Source: an uncultured Saccharofermentans sp.
GTDB taxonomy: Bacteria; Bacillota; Clostridia; Saccharofermentanales; Saccharofermentanaceae
Length of the DNA: 60,997 nt
Reading direction: 5' to 3'
Assembly (NCBI GenBank): GCA_905234715.1
Contig: CAJOJI010000008.1
Span: forward strand, 1-60,997
A model generated the notes under the pieces. That model saw only the letters and a list, made by a program, of their open reading frames with translations, searched no databases and had not been told where the DNA came from. Of this stretch, positions 1 through 8,572 are shown piece by piece; positions within the stretch are counted from its first letter, which is position 1; the number at the start of each line of letters is the position of its first letter. The translations under genes and the position numbers were made by a program.

Positions 1-3000
1 AGATAGATCCGATCGCGACTGAATTCTGGCCCATGAGATTGAACCTGTACATACCTCTTCTGACGGTGATATGTCCGCCGAGGCCGCTTCCTATTGCAAC
101 ACTCTTATTGGCATTGACGGAGATCTCGATCCTGCCGTCCTGGTCAAATACGAGATCACCATGATAGGAATCCATGTCGTTTCCGATACCGAATGTCTCA
201 ACTCCGGTAGAAGTGATGGACAGATTTCCGACACCCTCAATCGTAAGGGTGGACTTGGGTGATACCTTGATTCCTCCGCCGCTGAGTGTATTGTCACCTG
301 CAAGTGAGAGAACAACGTCGCAGTCATCACCTATTGTGATGGCGGCATCGTGCATCCTGCCCGTGAAACAGCAGTTCTCGATAGCGATCTTCCCCTTGTA
401 ACCGCTCTCTATCTCAAGGCTTATGACAGCGTCATCACCCGGAACACCGACGAAGTGAAGATCCCTGTGCGTAACATGTTCTGAAGTGACATGGATCGTG
501 TTGTAGCCTTCCTTGATGAGTATCGGGAGGGAAACTCTTGCTTCTCTTCCTGCGACATAGTCCCTTCTCGTGCGGTTCTTAGCCTTGCTGTTGCTGTACT
601 TAACGATCTCTTCCTTAACCGAAGAATTGATCTCCTTGATGATGCTCTCGGAAGGACGTGCGGTGTAATAACCCTGGATGAGATCTACGCCGAGATTGAT
701 TACTGTCTCGATCTCTTCAGTGGTCTCTATACCCTCAGCAAGTGCAAGGATATTGTTATCGTGTGAGAACTCAATGATGTCCTTTACGAAATGCTGCTTT
801 TGAGGAGACTCCTGGATGTTTGCAAGGAGCGCCCTGTCGATCTTAACGTAATTCGGCATGTAGCGCAGGAGGTTGCTGACATTGGAATAACCTGTGCCGT
901 AGTCGTCTACAGCAGTCTCAAAACCGAAACTCTGGTATTCCTTCTTCATCTCGGCAAGTTCCTTGTCATCCATCTCGGACTGCTCGGTAAATTCAACTAC
1001 CAGTCTTCCCGAAAGATTCTTTGCCAGTTCTGAGATCTTTTTCATATCATCTTTCTTCAGGTGCTGGCCCGGAATGGAATTGATGAAGATCTTGGCGTCA
1101 GACTTGAACTTGTCAGAATTCTCATTAACGTAATTCAGGACATTATTGAAGGTTGCGTATTCAACGTCGTAGAGCCTGTCGAAGAATCCGGCATACTTGA
1201 TAACAAGCAGCGGCTGGACGTAAGGAACAGTATCTACTCTCATAAGAGCCTCGTATGCATAGATCTCGCCTGTGCGGGCATCAACGATAGGCTGGAAGTG
1301 ATAGTTGATCTTGTTCTTGTCGAGAATGTCGTTTACGACCTGTGCCTCTTCGATCTTCTCGGCATCGAAACCGTCTGCATCCATCTTCTGGAGATTGAGT
1401 TTCTGACCGTTCTTTCTGGACAGGGCAACACTTACGGCACTCTCATAGTCCGCTTTTGTTCTGGGCATTCCTTCAGCGGTTCCGTAATAAACTTCGAGCT
1501 TTCTTCCGCTCTCATCAAGAGCCGCATTATATTCATCGATCTTTGCATAAAGCTCCCTGACCCTGTCGCCTAAAACAGCCAAAGCATCCTCGTTCTCCGG
1601 CATGACTTCAAGTGCGACCATCTCTCCGTTGCCCATGCAGTATACACGGCCGTGCGGGAATACCTCTTCAAGATAATTTCCGACGCTGATGATGGCATTA
1701 TCGCCCGCAGCTCTGCCATTATCGTTGTTGATCTTTGCAAGATTCTTGATGTCTATTGCAAGGACGCCGATCTTCTCGCCTTCCCTGAGAGGATTCATTG
1801 CAATGATCTCCTCTGTCTGCTGGAGGAAGCCGTTGTAATTGAAAATACCTGTCAGAGGATCTCTTACAAGACTTGCTTCGAGCTTTTTGTTAATGGCCAT
1901 GAGCTCATCGTATCTTCTGAAGTTCTCAAGACCTCTCATTATGCTGTGGAGCCAGAAACGGTAAGACTTCTTGTAGCATCTGGGTTCCGTGTAAGACAGC
2001 ACGGCATAGCCGAATGTCGACTCCTCAAAGTGCAGAGGAGTAAAGAAGAAAGCTTCAGGTTTCATTCTTTCCGCATCAAGGCGCGGAATGAGCACGTGTC
2101 TGTCGAAGAATACATCATCGCTTACCCTGTCACAGTTGAGTTCTTCAGGTCTGCACGCGATTACATGCATCATCTTCCTCGTGAAGAACTTGTCAGGATC
2201 GGAAAGCCTTTCGGGCGACAGTCTTGAATCGTCGATAGCTCCGCTTAAGGCCTTGGCCTTTTCCTGCCACTTGTCGTTTAAGCAGATGCTGAAGCTCTCG
2301 AAATCTCTTATCTGGAAAACATAAGAGAATATTATTTTGGTGAGGCCTTCGAAATCGTTCTGGATAACCAGATCCTCGTCCAAATGGTTGAAAGACGAGA
2401 ATACGCTGTTATGTGAAGTATCCGTATCCCACTTCTTGCGGAGCTTGTTCTCATATTGGACCTTGTCCTCGCTGCATCCGCATGTTCTTCCGCAGAAGAA
2501 TTCTCCGTGATCTTCAAAAGGACCGGTCTCCTTGCCTTCGATGGCATTAAGGAGTTTCTCGGTCGTATAAGCACCCATTGCCTTTGCGGGGATCTTGACC
2601 GATGTGACCGGCTTGGGTGAATATCTTCCCTCTTCATTAGAGTCGTAACTTGCGACCGCTATGTCTTCCGGTATCCTGAGGCCGCCTGCTTCAAGCGCTT
2701 TGCAAAGACCTATGGCCATGCAGTCGTTGGCACATGCGATTGCCTGGGGAAGCTTGTCGCCCTTCTTGAGAAGACGGTCGCCCAGACTCTCACCGCTCGT
2801 ATACCAGAAGTCACCATAGAAAACCCTGTCCCTGCCGACGGTAAGACTGTGTTCTGTCATGGCATCCATGAATGCCTGAAGTCTCTGCTTTGAATAGTGG
2901 TGCCATGCCTTACCTGTGAGGTAGGCGATATCGGTGTATCCGTGATCTTCGATGAGATGGTTAATGAGATTCTTAACAGCACCGTAGTGATTCGGGAAGA

Positions 3001-3334
3001 CCGACGGGAAATACTTGCTCTCTTTGTCGATGAAAACCACAGGACACTTGCAGCGGTCGTGGATCATCTCTTCGAGGCTGTCTGCAAGACCCGGTGACTG
3101 GAGGGTATCGGCCATAACGGCTATGGCATCAAAGTCCTCAAAGGGAACCAATGAGAATATCGAAGTCTCACCGGTCTCTCTTCCGAGATTATTCTGATAC
3201 TTGAGGTAGCTTCCGAAGACCAGCACATCACAATCCTGCTCAAATGCTTTGCCGATAAAGCCCTCGACAAATCGAGCCTGATAGTATTCATCAGCCTGGG
3301 CTAATAGTAAAGCTATTCTCTTACGGTTAGCCAT
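1..3334 (-). CDS. Sugar-binding-like / GGDEF / EAL / beta-helix sensor, partial
   Basis: The frame is open from an ATG at 3334 (GAGGG Shine-Dalgarno 6-7 nt before it) to the window edge, 1111 codons with no stop, so the C-terminus is missing. Residues about 5-290 resemble a LacI-type periplasmic-binding fold (Peripla_BP_3) with no DNA-binding helix-turn-helix in front. Residues about 300-480 are unassigned. A GGDEF-like domain starts near 491, but the signature reads GNGEM (about 565), so it is probably not a cyclase. An EAL domain follows: YEALMR (about 695), DDYGTGYS and LAEGIET (about 866) are kept, which predicts c-di-GMP phosphodiesterase activity. From about 945 the sequence becomes Gly/Thr/Ser-rich with AIGSGLGG-type motifs, as in parallel beta-helix carbohydrate-binding or adhesin-like domains. 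No signal peptide is seen. The domain calls are by eye; the combined architecture is the unusual part. Confidence 0.85.
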   Translation of the reverse strand, partial: MANRKRIALLLAQADEYYQARFVEGFIGKAFEQDCDVLVFGSYLKYQNNLGRETGETSIFSLVPFEDFDAIAVMADTLQSPGLADSLEEMIHDRCKCPVVFIDKESKYFPSVFPNHYGAVKNLINHLIEDHGYTDIAYLTGKAWHHYSKQRLQAFMDAMTEHSLTVGRDRVFYGDFWYTSGESLGDRLLKKGDKLPQAIACANDCMAIGLCKALEAGGLRIPEDIAVASYDSNEEGRYSPKPVTSVKIPAKAMGAYTTEKLLNAIEGKETGPFEDHGEFFCGRTCGCSEDKVQYENKLRKKWDTDTSHNSVFSSFNHLDEDLVIQNDFEGLTKIIFSYVFQIRDFESFSICLNDKWQEKAKALSGAIDDSRLSPERLSDPDKFFTRKMMHVIACRPEELNCDRVSDDVFFDRHVLIPRLDAERMKPEAFFFTPLHFEESTFGYAVLSYTEPRCYKKSYRFWLHSIMRGLENFRRYDELMAINKKLEASLVRDPLTGIFNYNGFLQQTEEIIAMNPLREGEKIGVLAIDIKNLAKINNDNGRAAGDNAIISVGNYLEEVFPHGRVYCMGNGEMVALEVMPENEDALAVLGDRVRELYAKIDEYNAALDESGRKLEVYYGTAEGMPRTKADYESAVSVALSRKNGQKLNLQKMDADGFDAEKIEEAQVVNDILDKNKINYHFQPIVDARTGEIYAYEALMRVDTVPYVQPLLVIKYAGFFDRLYDVEYATFNNVLNYVNENSDKFKSDAKIFINSIPGQHLKKDDMKKISELAKNLSGRLVVEFTEQSEMDDKELAEMKKEYQSFGFETAVDDYGTGYSNVSNLLRYMPNYVKIDRALLANIQESPQKQHFVKDIIEFSHDNNILALAEGIETTEEIETVINLGVDLIQGYYTARPSESIIKEINSSVKEEIVKYSNSKAKNRTRRDYVAGREARVSLPILIKEGYNTIHVTSEHVTHRDLHFVGVPGDDAVISLEIESGYKGKIAIENCCFTGRMHDAAITIGDDCDVVLSLAGDNTLSGGGIKVSPKSTLTIEGVGNLSITSTGVETFGIGNDMDSYHGDLVFDQDGRIEISVNANKSVAIGSGLGGHITVRRGMYRFNLMGQNSVAIGSI

Positions 3335-3364
3335 AAATGACCCTCGTGGTCTGTCCAGAATTCC

Positions 3365-3379
3365 AGGGTGATTCACCCT
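3365..3379. promoter_or_regulatory. 15-bp perfect palindrome upstream of the sensor gene
   Basis: AGGGTGA-T-TCACCCT lies about 30 nt before the start codon of the left-edge sensor gene. It could be an operator, or an RNA hairpin in the leader. No transcription start is certain here. The function is inferred only from symmetry and position. Confidence 0.4.
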
Positions 3380-3392
3380 ACTCCTAAAGTCT

Positions 3393-3430
3393 AATCAGCA
3401 CAAATTTTAAAAGCAATAAACCTGCTGATT
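3393..3430. promoter_or_regulatory. Inverted repeat in the sensor gene upstream region
   Basis: Eight-base arms AATCAGCA (3393-3400) and TGCTGATT (3423-3430) flank an AT-rich 22-nt centre. They sit between the sensor gene and the end of the DUF4236 gene. This may be a regulator site or a weak terminator-like hairpin for the DUF4236 gene; no T-tract makes the terminator reading convincing. Confidence 0.3.
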
Positions 3431-3493
3431 TGTTATCACGTTTCTGACTGAAAGTTTACATTCTGTCAACAAACGAAGCCTTCTCCAACGGAT

Positions 3494-4492
3494 TCAGGCA
3501 AGAACTCTGTCGACCGGTGAATAACCCGTTGTCTTCTTAAACTTAACGTTGCTCTCAAAGCTCTCAAGGCAGTCGGAAGGATCGATTCGCTCGAAATTCA
3601 GTGTAGCCATAGCATCTCTCTTTATCTTTGCAGAGCAGATGGTTACTTCCTCGTCGTTGCCCGTTGCAGGATTCAAAACCTTATCAACAGCATGGATGAT
3701 CACCTGCTGAACAGGGAGAAGCGCAAAAGTATCTCTTGCTACTCTGAGCATCGTGCTCGATACGTAGTCCTGAACGAGTTCATAGTAAGCAGATTTGCTG
3801 AAGTCCTTCATGACTATCTCGCCGCTTGCCTTCATGTCGGGATACTGCGTGGGGATGATCTCGTCAGACTTAACCTGGAATTCGATCTCCATCATCTTAG
3901 GATCGTCAGTTCCGACCTCAAATCCGCTTCCGTATTCGAGAAGATCGTCAAAAGGTCCGACCTGTTCGATTACTCTGAAATATGCGTCGATGTCGCCTGC
4001 AAGAACGCTCTGCGCGAAAGGCTGGAGTTCCTTGATCTGGCCTGATACCGCACCGTTTGCAACTGCCTCCCAGTCGATGTAGCCGTCAGACTGCTTGTGT
4101 ACTGACTTGAGGGCTTCGATGCCCTGTGCAAACTCTTCGAGTCTTGCCTTTGATTCTGCGATGAGCTCCTCATTGACCTGCTTTGCGGGAGCTGCCTTTG
4201 CTTCCTTTGCAGCCTTCGCGGAAGTGCCCTTTGCAGCCGTATCTTTCTTGGTTGATTTCTTGCCCTTTGAATCGTCCTTGCCGGTAAGACCGCCGACAAG
4301 ATTCTTTACGTTGTTCGTCTTTGTGTAGTAAATGCCCGTTCCGGGAATACCTACTGTGGTCCTTGCCTGGCCCTTGAGGTTAACGGACTGTCTGAATCCG
4401 CTCTTTCCGAATGATACGCTCGGTCCTGATTTACTTAAGTTAAGCTTCAAGCCTTTGCCAAGTGAAATGGATTTGCGGAAATTAAGTCCCAT
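3494..4492 (-). CDS. DUF4236 domain protein
   Basis: 332 residues, with GGAGGG upstream of the ATG. Residues 1 to about 60 match the DUF4236 pattern: MGLNFRKSISLGKGLKLNLS, then repeated Gly/Ser beta-strand-like segments ending in a VGIPGTGIYY-type motif. A Lys/Ala/Thr-rich linker (about 68-108) joins it to an alpha/beta C-terminal region with no family I recognise (for example EFQVKSDEIIPTQYP and the late SAKIKRDAMATLNFERI). No signal peptide or membrane segment is present, so it is likely cytosolic. The function of DUF4236 proteins is not established. The gene stands alone, separated by 314 bp from the Fe-S genes upstream of it and by 159 bp from the sensor gene downstream. Confidence 0.8.
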   Translation of the reverse strand: MGLNFRKSISLGKGLKLNLSKSGPSVSFGKSGFRQSVNLKGQARTTVGIPGTGIYYTKTNNVKNLVGGLTGKDDSKGKKSTKKDTAAKGTSAKAAKEAKAAPAKQVNEELIAESKARLEEFAQGIEALKSVHKQSDGYIDWEAVANGAVSGQIKELQPFAQSVLAGDIDAYFRVIEQVGPFDDLLEYGSGFEVGTDDPKMMEIEFQVKSDEIIPTQYPDMKASGEIVMKDFSKSAYYELVQDYVSSTMLRVARDTFALLPVQQVIIHAVDKVLNPATGNDEEVTICSAKIKRDAMATLNFERIDPSDCLESFESNVKFKKTTGYSPVDRVLA

Positions 4493-4640
4493 GTGACAGC
4501 CCTCCGGTGAAAAATTGTTAAAGTTATTTTATCACAACTAATAAGTCTTTACAGATATAGGAAATGCACCTGATTTTAAAGTAAAACAACAAAATGGCAT
4601 GGCCCGAAAATAATCTGCACGAGTGCTCTCGAAAAACTGC

Positions 4641-4740
4641 CGTGTGCAATTGTTCCACATTTTTACCCGCAACAATTGCACAAAAAGGCCGATTTATGCA
4701 ATTGTTGGGCATTTTTCGGGGCAACAGTTGCAGAATGCCC
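4641..4740. repeat. Two tandem copies of a 52-bp palindromic unit
   Basis: This lies in the 314-bp gap 4493-4806. TGCAATTGTT occurs at 4645 and 4697, and GCAACAATTGCA / GCAACAGTTGCA at 4669 and 4721, both with a period of exactly 52 bp. Within copy 1 the arms GTGCAATTGTT (4644-4654) and AACAATTGCAC (4671-4681) are perfect 11-bp inverted repeats. Copy 2 has one arm mismatch. The centres share CATTTTT. The rest of the gap holds an AT-rich stretch (4505-4600) likely to contain the DUF4236 promoter, and the terminator at 4759-4785. The role of the repeat is unknown. Confidence 0.7.
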
Positions 4741-4749
4741 GATCAGGCC

Positions 4750-4785
4750 AATAATAAAGGGCGCCTCACTTAGCGTGAGACGCCC
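4750..4785 (-). terminator. Rho-independent terminator of the Fe-S assembly operon
   Basis: GGGCGCCTCAC (4759-4769) pairs with GTGAGACGCCC (4775-4785) over 11 positions with one mismatch and a 5-nt loop. Read on the minus strand the stem is followed by TTTATTATT. It begins 21 nt past the SufB/SufD-like stop codon. Confidence 0.8.
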
Positions 4786-4806
4786 CAAATTCAAGCAAAA
4801 ACAAAC

Positions 4807-5724
4807 TTATCTCAGGAATCCCTCGATGATCTTCTGCTCTGCTTCCTGCTCGCTAAGACCTAAAGTCATGAGCTTGATGATCTGCTCGCCTGCGATCTTG
4901 CCGATAGCAGCCTCGTGGATTAGGGATGCATCAACGCATGTTGCCTTGAGCTTAGGTGTTGCAACGATAACGCCCTTGTCCATGATGATGGAATCGCACT
5001 CTGCGTGACCGTGGCATGCGGAGTTGCCTGCAATATCGATTACGACATCCTGCTGTGACTCGCCCTTTGCGACGCCTCTGCTGATGATGTCGCAGGAAGA
5101 ACCGTCGCCGTTAAGCTCGACTACGATCTCTGCCTTTGCCGTCTGATCGAAGTTTGTAAGGATCTTATCGTGCATTACAAGGCTGGCACCGGGACCGAGA
5201 TCAGCCTTTGTGATCCTGTAAGTGTCGTTGATTCCGGCGATTTGCGAGGTGTCCATGTCCATCGTTGCACCTTCGGAAAGATGTACGACAGTCGTGGGAT
5301 TCATGAATTTCTTTCCTGTGCCGGTACCTTCGCCGTAGTGCTTCTCGACATACTTGACCTTTGAATTCTTTCCGATGTGGAAAGTATGGATTCCGTCGTG
5401 CTGGCTGTCGTGGCCGCCGCAGTTGCTGATGCCGCATCCTGCAACGATGACAACGTCGCAGTTCTCACCTACGAAGAAGTCGTTATATACGCACTCCTTG
5501 TGGCCGGATTTGCTGATGATTACCGGAATATGGCAGGACTCGTTCTTTGTTCCGTCCTTGAAGTAAACATTGATTCCGTCACCGGATTCACGGGACTCGA
5601 TCTGGATGTTTGCCGTGGAATTCCTGGCTTCGCTCGCACCGTTGCTTCTGATGTTAAATGCTCCGACCGGAAGGCTGTCCAGTTCTGCAACTTCTTTCAG
5701 CATTCTCTTTTCAAGATCATCCAT
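4807..5724 (-). CDS. SufB/SufD-family Fe-S cluster scaffold subunit
   Basis: 305 residues from the ATG at 5724, preceded by AAGGAAGGTG. A longer frame begins at 5754 but lacks a comparable site. The protein has the Gly- and His-rich beta-helix core of the SufB/SufD family (for example ISNCGGHDSQHDGIHTFHIG, SACHGHAECDSIIMD, DASLIHEAAIGKIAGEQ). It is much shorter than canonical SufB (about 480 residues). With the adjacent SufC-like ATPase it forms a two-gene minimal system of the kind described in archaea and Clostridia as SufBC-like or SMS. Expected role: scaffold for Fe-S cluster assembly in the cytosol. It overlaps the ATPase gene by 8 nt, which implies translational coupling. Confidence 0.88.
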   Translation of the reverse strand: MDDLEKRMLKEVAELDSLPVGAFNIRSNGASEARNSTANIQIESRESGDGINVYFKDGTKNESCHIPVIISKSGHKECVYNDFFVGENCDVVIVAGCGISNCGGHDSQHDGIHTFHIGKNSKVKYVEKHYGEGTGTGKKFMNPTTVVHLSEGATMDMDTSQIAGINDTYRITKADLGPGASLVMHDKILTNFDQTAKAEIVVELNGDGSSCDIISRGVAKGESQQDVVIDIAGNSACHGHAECDSIIMDKGVIVATPKLKATCVDASLIHEAAIGKIAGEQIIKLMTLGLSEQEAEQKIIEGFLR

Positions 5725-6445
5725 TGCAGGCACCTTCCTTTCTTGAGTATGCACAGCCGCAGCCGTAGCGTCCCATGTTAAGATCGCTCATGATCTTTGC
5801 CGATTCGTCGTATCTGTCGACCACGCCGTCCTTGAGGTAGATGATCTTGTCGGCGATCTCCAGGATCCTTTCCTGGTGGCTTATGATCATGATGTTTCCG
5901 TTTGTAACTCTTCTTAAGTTCTCGAAAACCTTTATAAGGCTCTGGAAGCTCCAGAGGTCGATTCCTGCCTCAGGCTCATCGAAAAGGCTGAGCTTTCCGC
6001 CTCTTGCGGCAGCCATGGCGATCTCGATACGCTTCATCTCACCGCCTGAGAGCGTGTCGTTGATCTCTCTGTTGAGGTAATCCTTTGCACAAAGGCCGAC
6101 TGCGGAAAGATATTTGCAGTCCTTCGTGACGTCAACGCCTTCGCCTGCAGCGATTCCCAGAAGGTCCTTGACCTTGAGGCCCTTGAATCTTACGGGCTGC
6201 TGGAAAGCAAAGCTGATTCCCAGGTTTGCACGCTCGTTTACCGCAAGGTCCGTGATGTCCTGTCCGTCAAACAGGATCTTTCCTGATGTAGGTGTGATAA
6301 TGCCCATGATTATCTTGAGCAAAGTGGACTTACCGCTTCCGTTAGGTCCGGTAATAGCGACGAACTTGTCGTCGATCTTAAGATTTATGTCTTTAAGGAT
6401 GTCTTTGTCATCGGCATGAAAGCTGATGTTCTGCAATTCAAGCAT
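5717..6445 (-). CDS. sufC: SufC-like ATPase of minimal Fe-S assembly system
   Basis: 242-residue ABC-type ATPase with Walker A GPNGSGKST, signature LSGGEMKRIEIAMAA, Walker B LSLFDEPEAGID and a late H-loop (IISHQERIL). SufC proteins characteristically couple ATP use to the SufB/D scaffold. The C-terminus ends in a Cys-containing tail (YGCGCAYS and a final GACNG), which is not typical of SufC and could ligand metal. It is the first gene of a two-gene minus-strand operon, and no sufS or sufU is present nearby. AAGGAGCAG lies just before the ATG. A promoter candidate is at 6478-6506. Confidence 0.92.
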   Translation of the reverse strand: MLELQNISFHADDKDILKDINLKIDDKFVAITGPNGSGKSTLLKIIMGIITPTSGKILFDGQDITDLAVNERANLGISFAFQQPVRFKGLKVKDLLGIAAGEGVDVTKDCKYLSAVGLCAKDYLNREINDTLSGGEMKRIEIAMAAARGGKLSLFDEPEAGIDLWSFQSLIKVFENLRRVTNGNIMIISHQERILEIADKIIYLKDGVVDRYDESAKIMSDLNMGRYGCGCAYSRKEGACNG

Positions 6446-6477
6446 GTGACTGCTCCTTTCTATTTTAAAGCCAACTT

Positions 6478-6506
6478 ACTTTAAATGGTTTGGGAGCAAT
6501 TATCAA
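6478..6506 (-). promoter_or_regulatory. Candidate sigma-A promoter for the Fe-S operon
   Basis: On the minus strand, TTGATA (6506-6501) and TAAAGT (6483-6478) are separated by 17 nt, placing the start about 30 nt before the SufC ATG. Each box matches its consensus in at least 4 of 6 positions. Confidence 0.5.
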
Positions 6507-6647
6507 TAGTTATTTTCGACATATGCCGAAAATTTTTTGTGAACAATCATACCATATGTGCATAATTATCATACCCACAGAGTTTTTATACAGGTTTGCC
6601 CAGATGTGATAAAATACCTCAATTAAAACTAAGGGAGATTTCTTAAT

Positions 6648-8498
6648 ATGTGCGGAATCGTCGGTTACACAGGAAAGAAGAAAGCAGCCCCTATCCTCTT
6701 GGACGGCCTTGCAAAGCTTGAATACAGAGGTTACGACTCAGCCGGACTCGCCGTAAGAAACGGTGATTCAAACCCTGTTGTCGTTAAAGCAAAGGGCAGA
6801 CTCAAGGTTCTTTCCGAGAAGACTGACGGCGGTGCAGCTCTCAAGGGAAGCTGCGGTATCGGCCATACAAGATGGGCAACCCACGGTGAACCTACCGAGA
6901 ACAACGCCCACCCCCATATCGTTGACGACTACAACGTAGTAGGCGTACACAACGGTATCATCGAGAACTATCAGGAATTAAGAGACAAGATGATCCGCAA
7001 GGGTTACAAGTTCTATTCCGAGACAGATACGGAAGTAGCTATCAAGACGATTGACTACTACTACAAGAAGTACACACACGATCCCATCGAGGCACTCGCA
7101 AAGACAATGGTCCGTGTAAGAGGCTCATATGCTCTTGCGGTAATGTTCAAGGATCATCCGGGCAAGATCTTCGTTGCACGTAAGGATTCCCCTATGATCA
7201 TCGGCTGCGACAAGGATGCTTCCTACCTTGCATCTGACGTACCCGCTATCCTCAAGTACACAAGATCCGTTTACTATATCGACGATCTCGAGATGGCTTG
7301 CCTCGACGCAGGCAGCGTTACTTTCTATAACCTCGACGGCGACGTCATCGAGAAGAACCCCGTTGAGATCGACTGGGATGCAGCTTCTGCCGAGAAGGGC
7401 GGATTCGAGCACTTCATGATGAAGGAGATCCACGAGCAGCCCAAGGCAGTATCCGATACATTAAGCTCTGTTGTCGTACCCGACGGCGAGTCTTACAAGA
7501 TCGACCTTACTGCAACAAATCTCACCGACGAAGACATCAGGACATTCAACCAGATCTATATCGTTGCATGCGGTTCCGCTTACCATGTAGGCTGCTGCAC
7601 ACAGTACATCATGGAGTCCCTTGCAGGCGTTCCCGTAAGATGCGAACTCGCTTCAGAATTCAGATACAGAACGATGCCTCTCAACAAGGATGCTCTCTGT
7701 GTCATCATCAGTCAGTCCGGCGAGACGGCAGATTCACTTGCTGCTTTAAGAGAAGCAAAGACTAAGGGCATCAAGACTCTGGCCATCGTAAACGTCGTCG
7801 GTTCATCCATTGCACGTGAGGCAGATTACGTTCTCTACACACTTGCAGGTCCTGAGATCTCCGTTGCAACAACCAAGGCTTATTCAGCACAGCTCGCTGT
7901 CTGTTACGTGCTCGCCATCAAGTTCGCTCTTGTTAAGGGCGCGATCAACGAGGAACAGGCAAGAGAACTCACGGAAGAAGTTATGTCGATTCCTGCCAAG
8001 ATCAACAAGGTTCTTGAGGATAAGGAGCGTCTTCAGTGGTTCGCAGCCAAGCTTGCAGCCCAGAAGGATATCTTCTTTATCGGCCGCGGCATAGACTATG
8101 CCATCACACTTGAGGGAAGCCTTAAGATGAAGGAAATTTCCTACATCCACAGCGAAGCTTATGCAGCAGGCGAGCTCAAGCACGGTACGATAAGCCTCAT
8201 CGAAGAGGGCACCTTCGTTATCGGTGTTCTCACACAGAGCAATCTTTACGAGAAGACACTTTCTAACCTTGTCGAGACAAAGGCCCGCGGTGCTTACCTC
8301 ATGGCCCTCACTTCATTCGGCAATTACGCTATCGAGGATTCGGCTGATTTCGTAGTCTATGTCCCCAAGATCAACGAGCTCTTCGCAGCATCCCTTGCTG
8401 TCGTTCCGCTCCAGCTCCTTGGCTACTACGTATCCTGCGCAAGAGGTCTCGACGTCGATAAGCCGCGTAACCTCGCGAAAAGCGTTACCGTAGAGTAA
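6648..8498 (+). CDS. glmS: Glutamine--fructose-6-phosphate aminotransferase (isomerizing)
   Basis: 616 residues, a normal GlmS length. It makes glucosamine-6-phosphate from fructose-6-phosphate and glutamine, the first step towards UDP-GlcNAc and cell-wall precursors. The class II glutamine amidotransferase domain begins MCGIVGYTG, with Cys2 as nucleophile, and holds GIGHTRWATHGEP and NGIIENYQELR. Two SIS domains follow, with ACGSAYHVG, SQSGETADSLAALREAK and the C-terminal AKSVTVE. GGGAGAT lies upstream of the ATG. The leader shows no recognisable glmS ribozyme core. It stands alone; the next gene has its own promoter. Confidence 0.97.
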   Translation: MCGIVGYTGKKKAAPILLDGLAKLEYRGYDSAGLAVRNGDSNPVVVKAKGRLKVLSEKTDGGAALKGSCGIGHTRWATHGEPTENNAHPHIVDDYNVVGVHNGIIENYQELRDKMIRKGYKFYSETDTEVAIKTIDYYYKKYTHDPIEALAKTMVRVRGSYALAVMFKDHPGKIFVARKDSPMIIGCDKDASYLASDVPAILKYTRSVYYIDDLEMACLDAGSVTFYNLDGDVIEKNPVEIDWDAASAEKGGFEHFMMKEIHEQPKAVSDTLSSVVVPDGESYKIDLTATNLTDEDIRTFNQIYIVACGSAYHVGCCTQYIMESLAGVPVRCELASEFRYRTMPLNKDALCVIISQSGETADSLAALREAKTKGIKTLAIVNVVGSSIAREADYVLYTLAGPEISVATTKAYSAQLAVCYVLAIKFALVKGAINEEQARELTEEVMSIPAKINKVLEDKERLQWFAAKLAAQKDIFFIGRGIDYAITLEGSLKMKEISYIHSEAYAAGELKHGTISLIEEGTFVIGVLTQSNLYEKTLSNLVETKARGAYLMALTSFGNYAIEDSADFVVYVPKINELFAASLAVVPLQLLGYYVSCARGLDVDKPRNLAKSVTVE

Positions 8499-8559
8499 TT
8501 CTACGGTTTCTGTCCCATTATCGGACTTGTCAAGGTCTTTTTTAAGGCGCCGCACGCGT

Positions 8560-8572
8560 TATAATATACGCA
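8560..8572 (+). promoter_or_regulatory. -10 box placed for a leaderless transcript
   Basis: TATAAT (8560-8565) lies six bases before the ATG at 8572, and no Shine-Dalgarno sequence precedes that ATG. The expected transcription start coincides with the start codon. No good -35 box is visible at the standard distance, so strength is uncertain. Confidence 0.5.

Noticed and set aside
491..2227. Several 90-190-codon open frames on the plus strand over the left-edge sensor gene
   Set aside because: The minus frame is continuous for 1111 codons with recognisable EAL motifs; the plus frames are fragmentary and show no family features.
6446..6647. A glmS ribozyme in the glmS leader
   Set aside because: No recognisable conserved core is seen in the roughly 200-nt gap, which seems to hold the divergent promoters instead.
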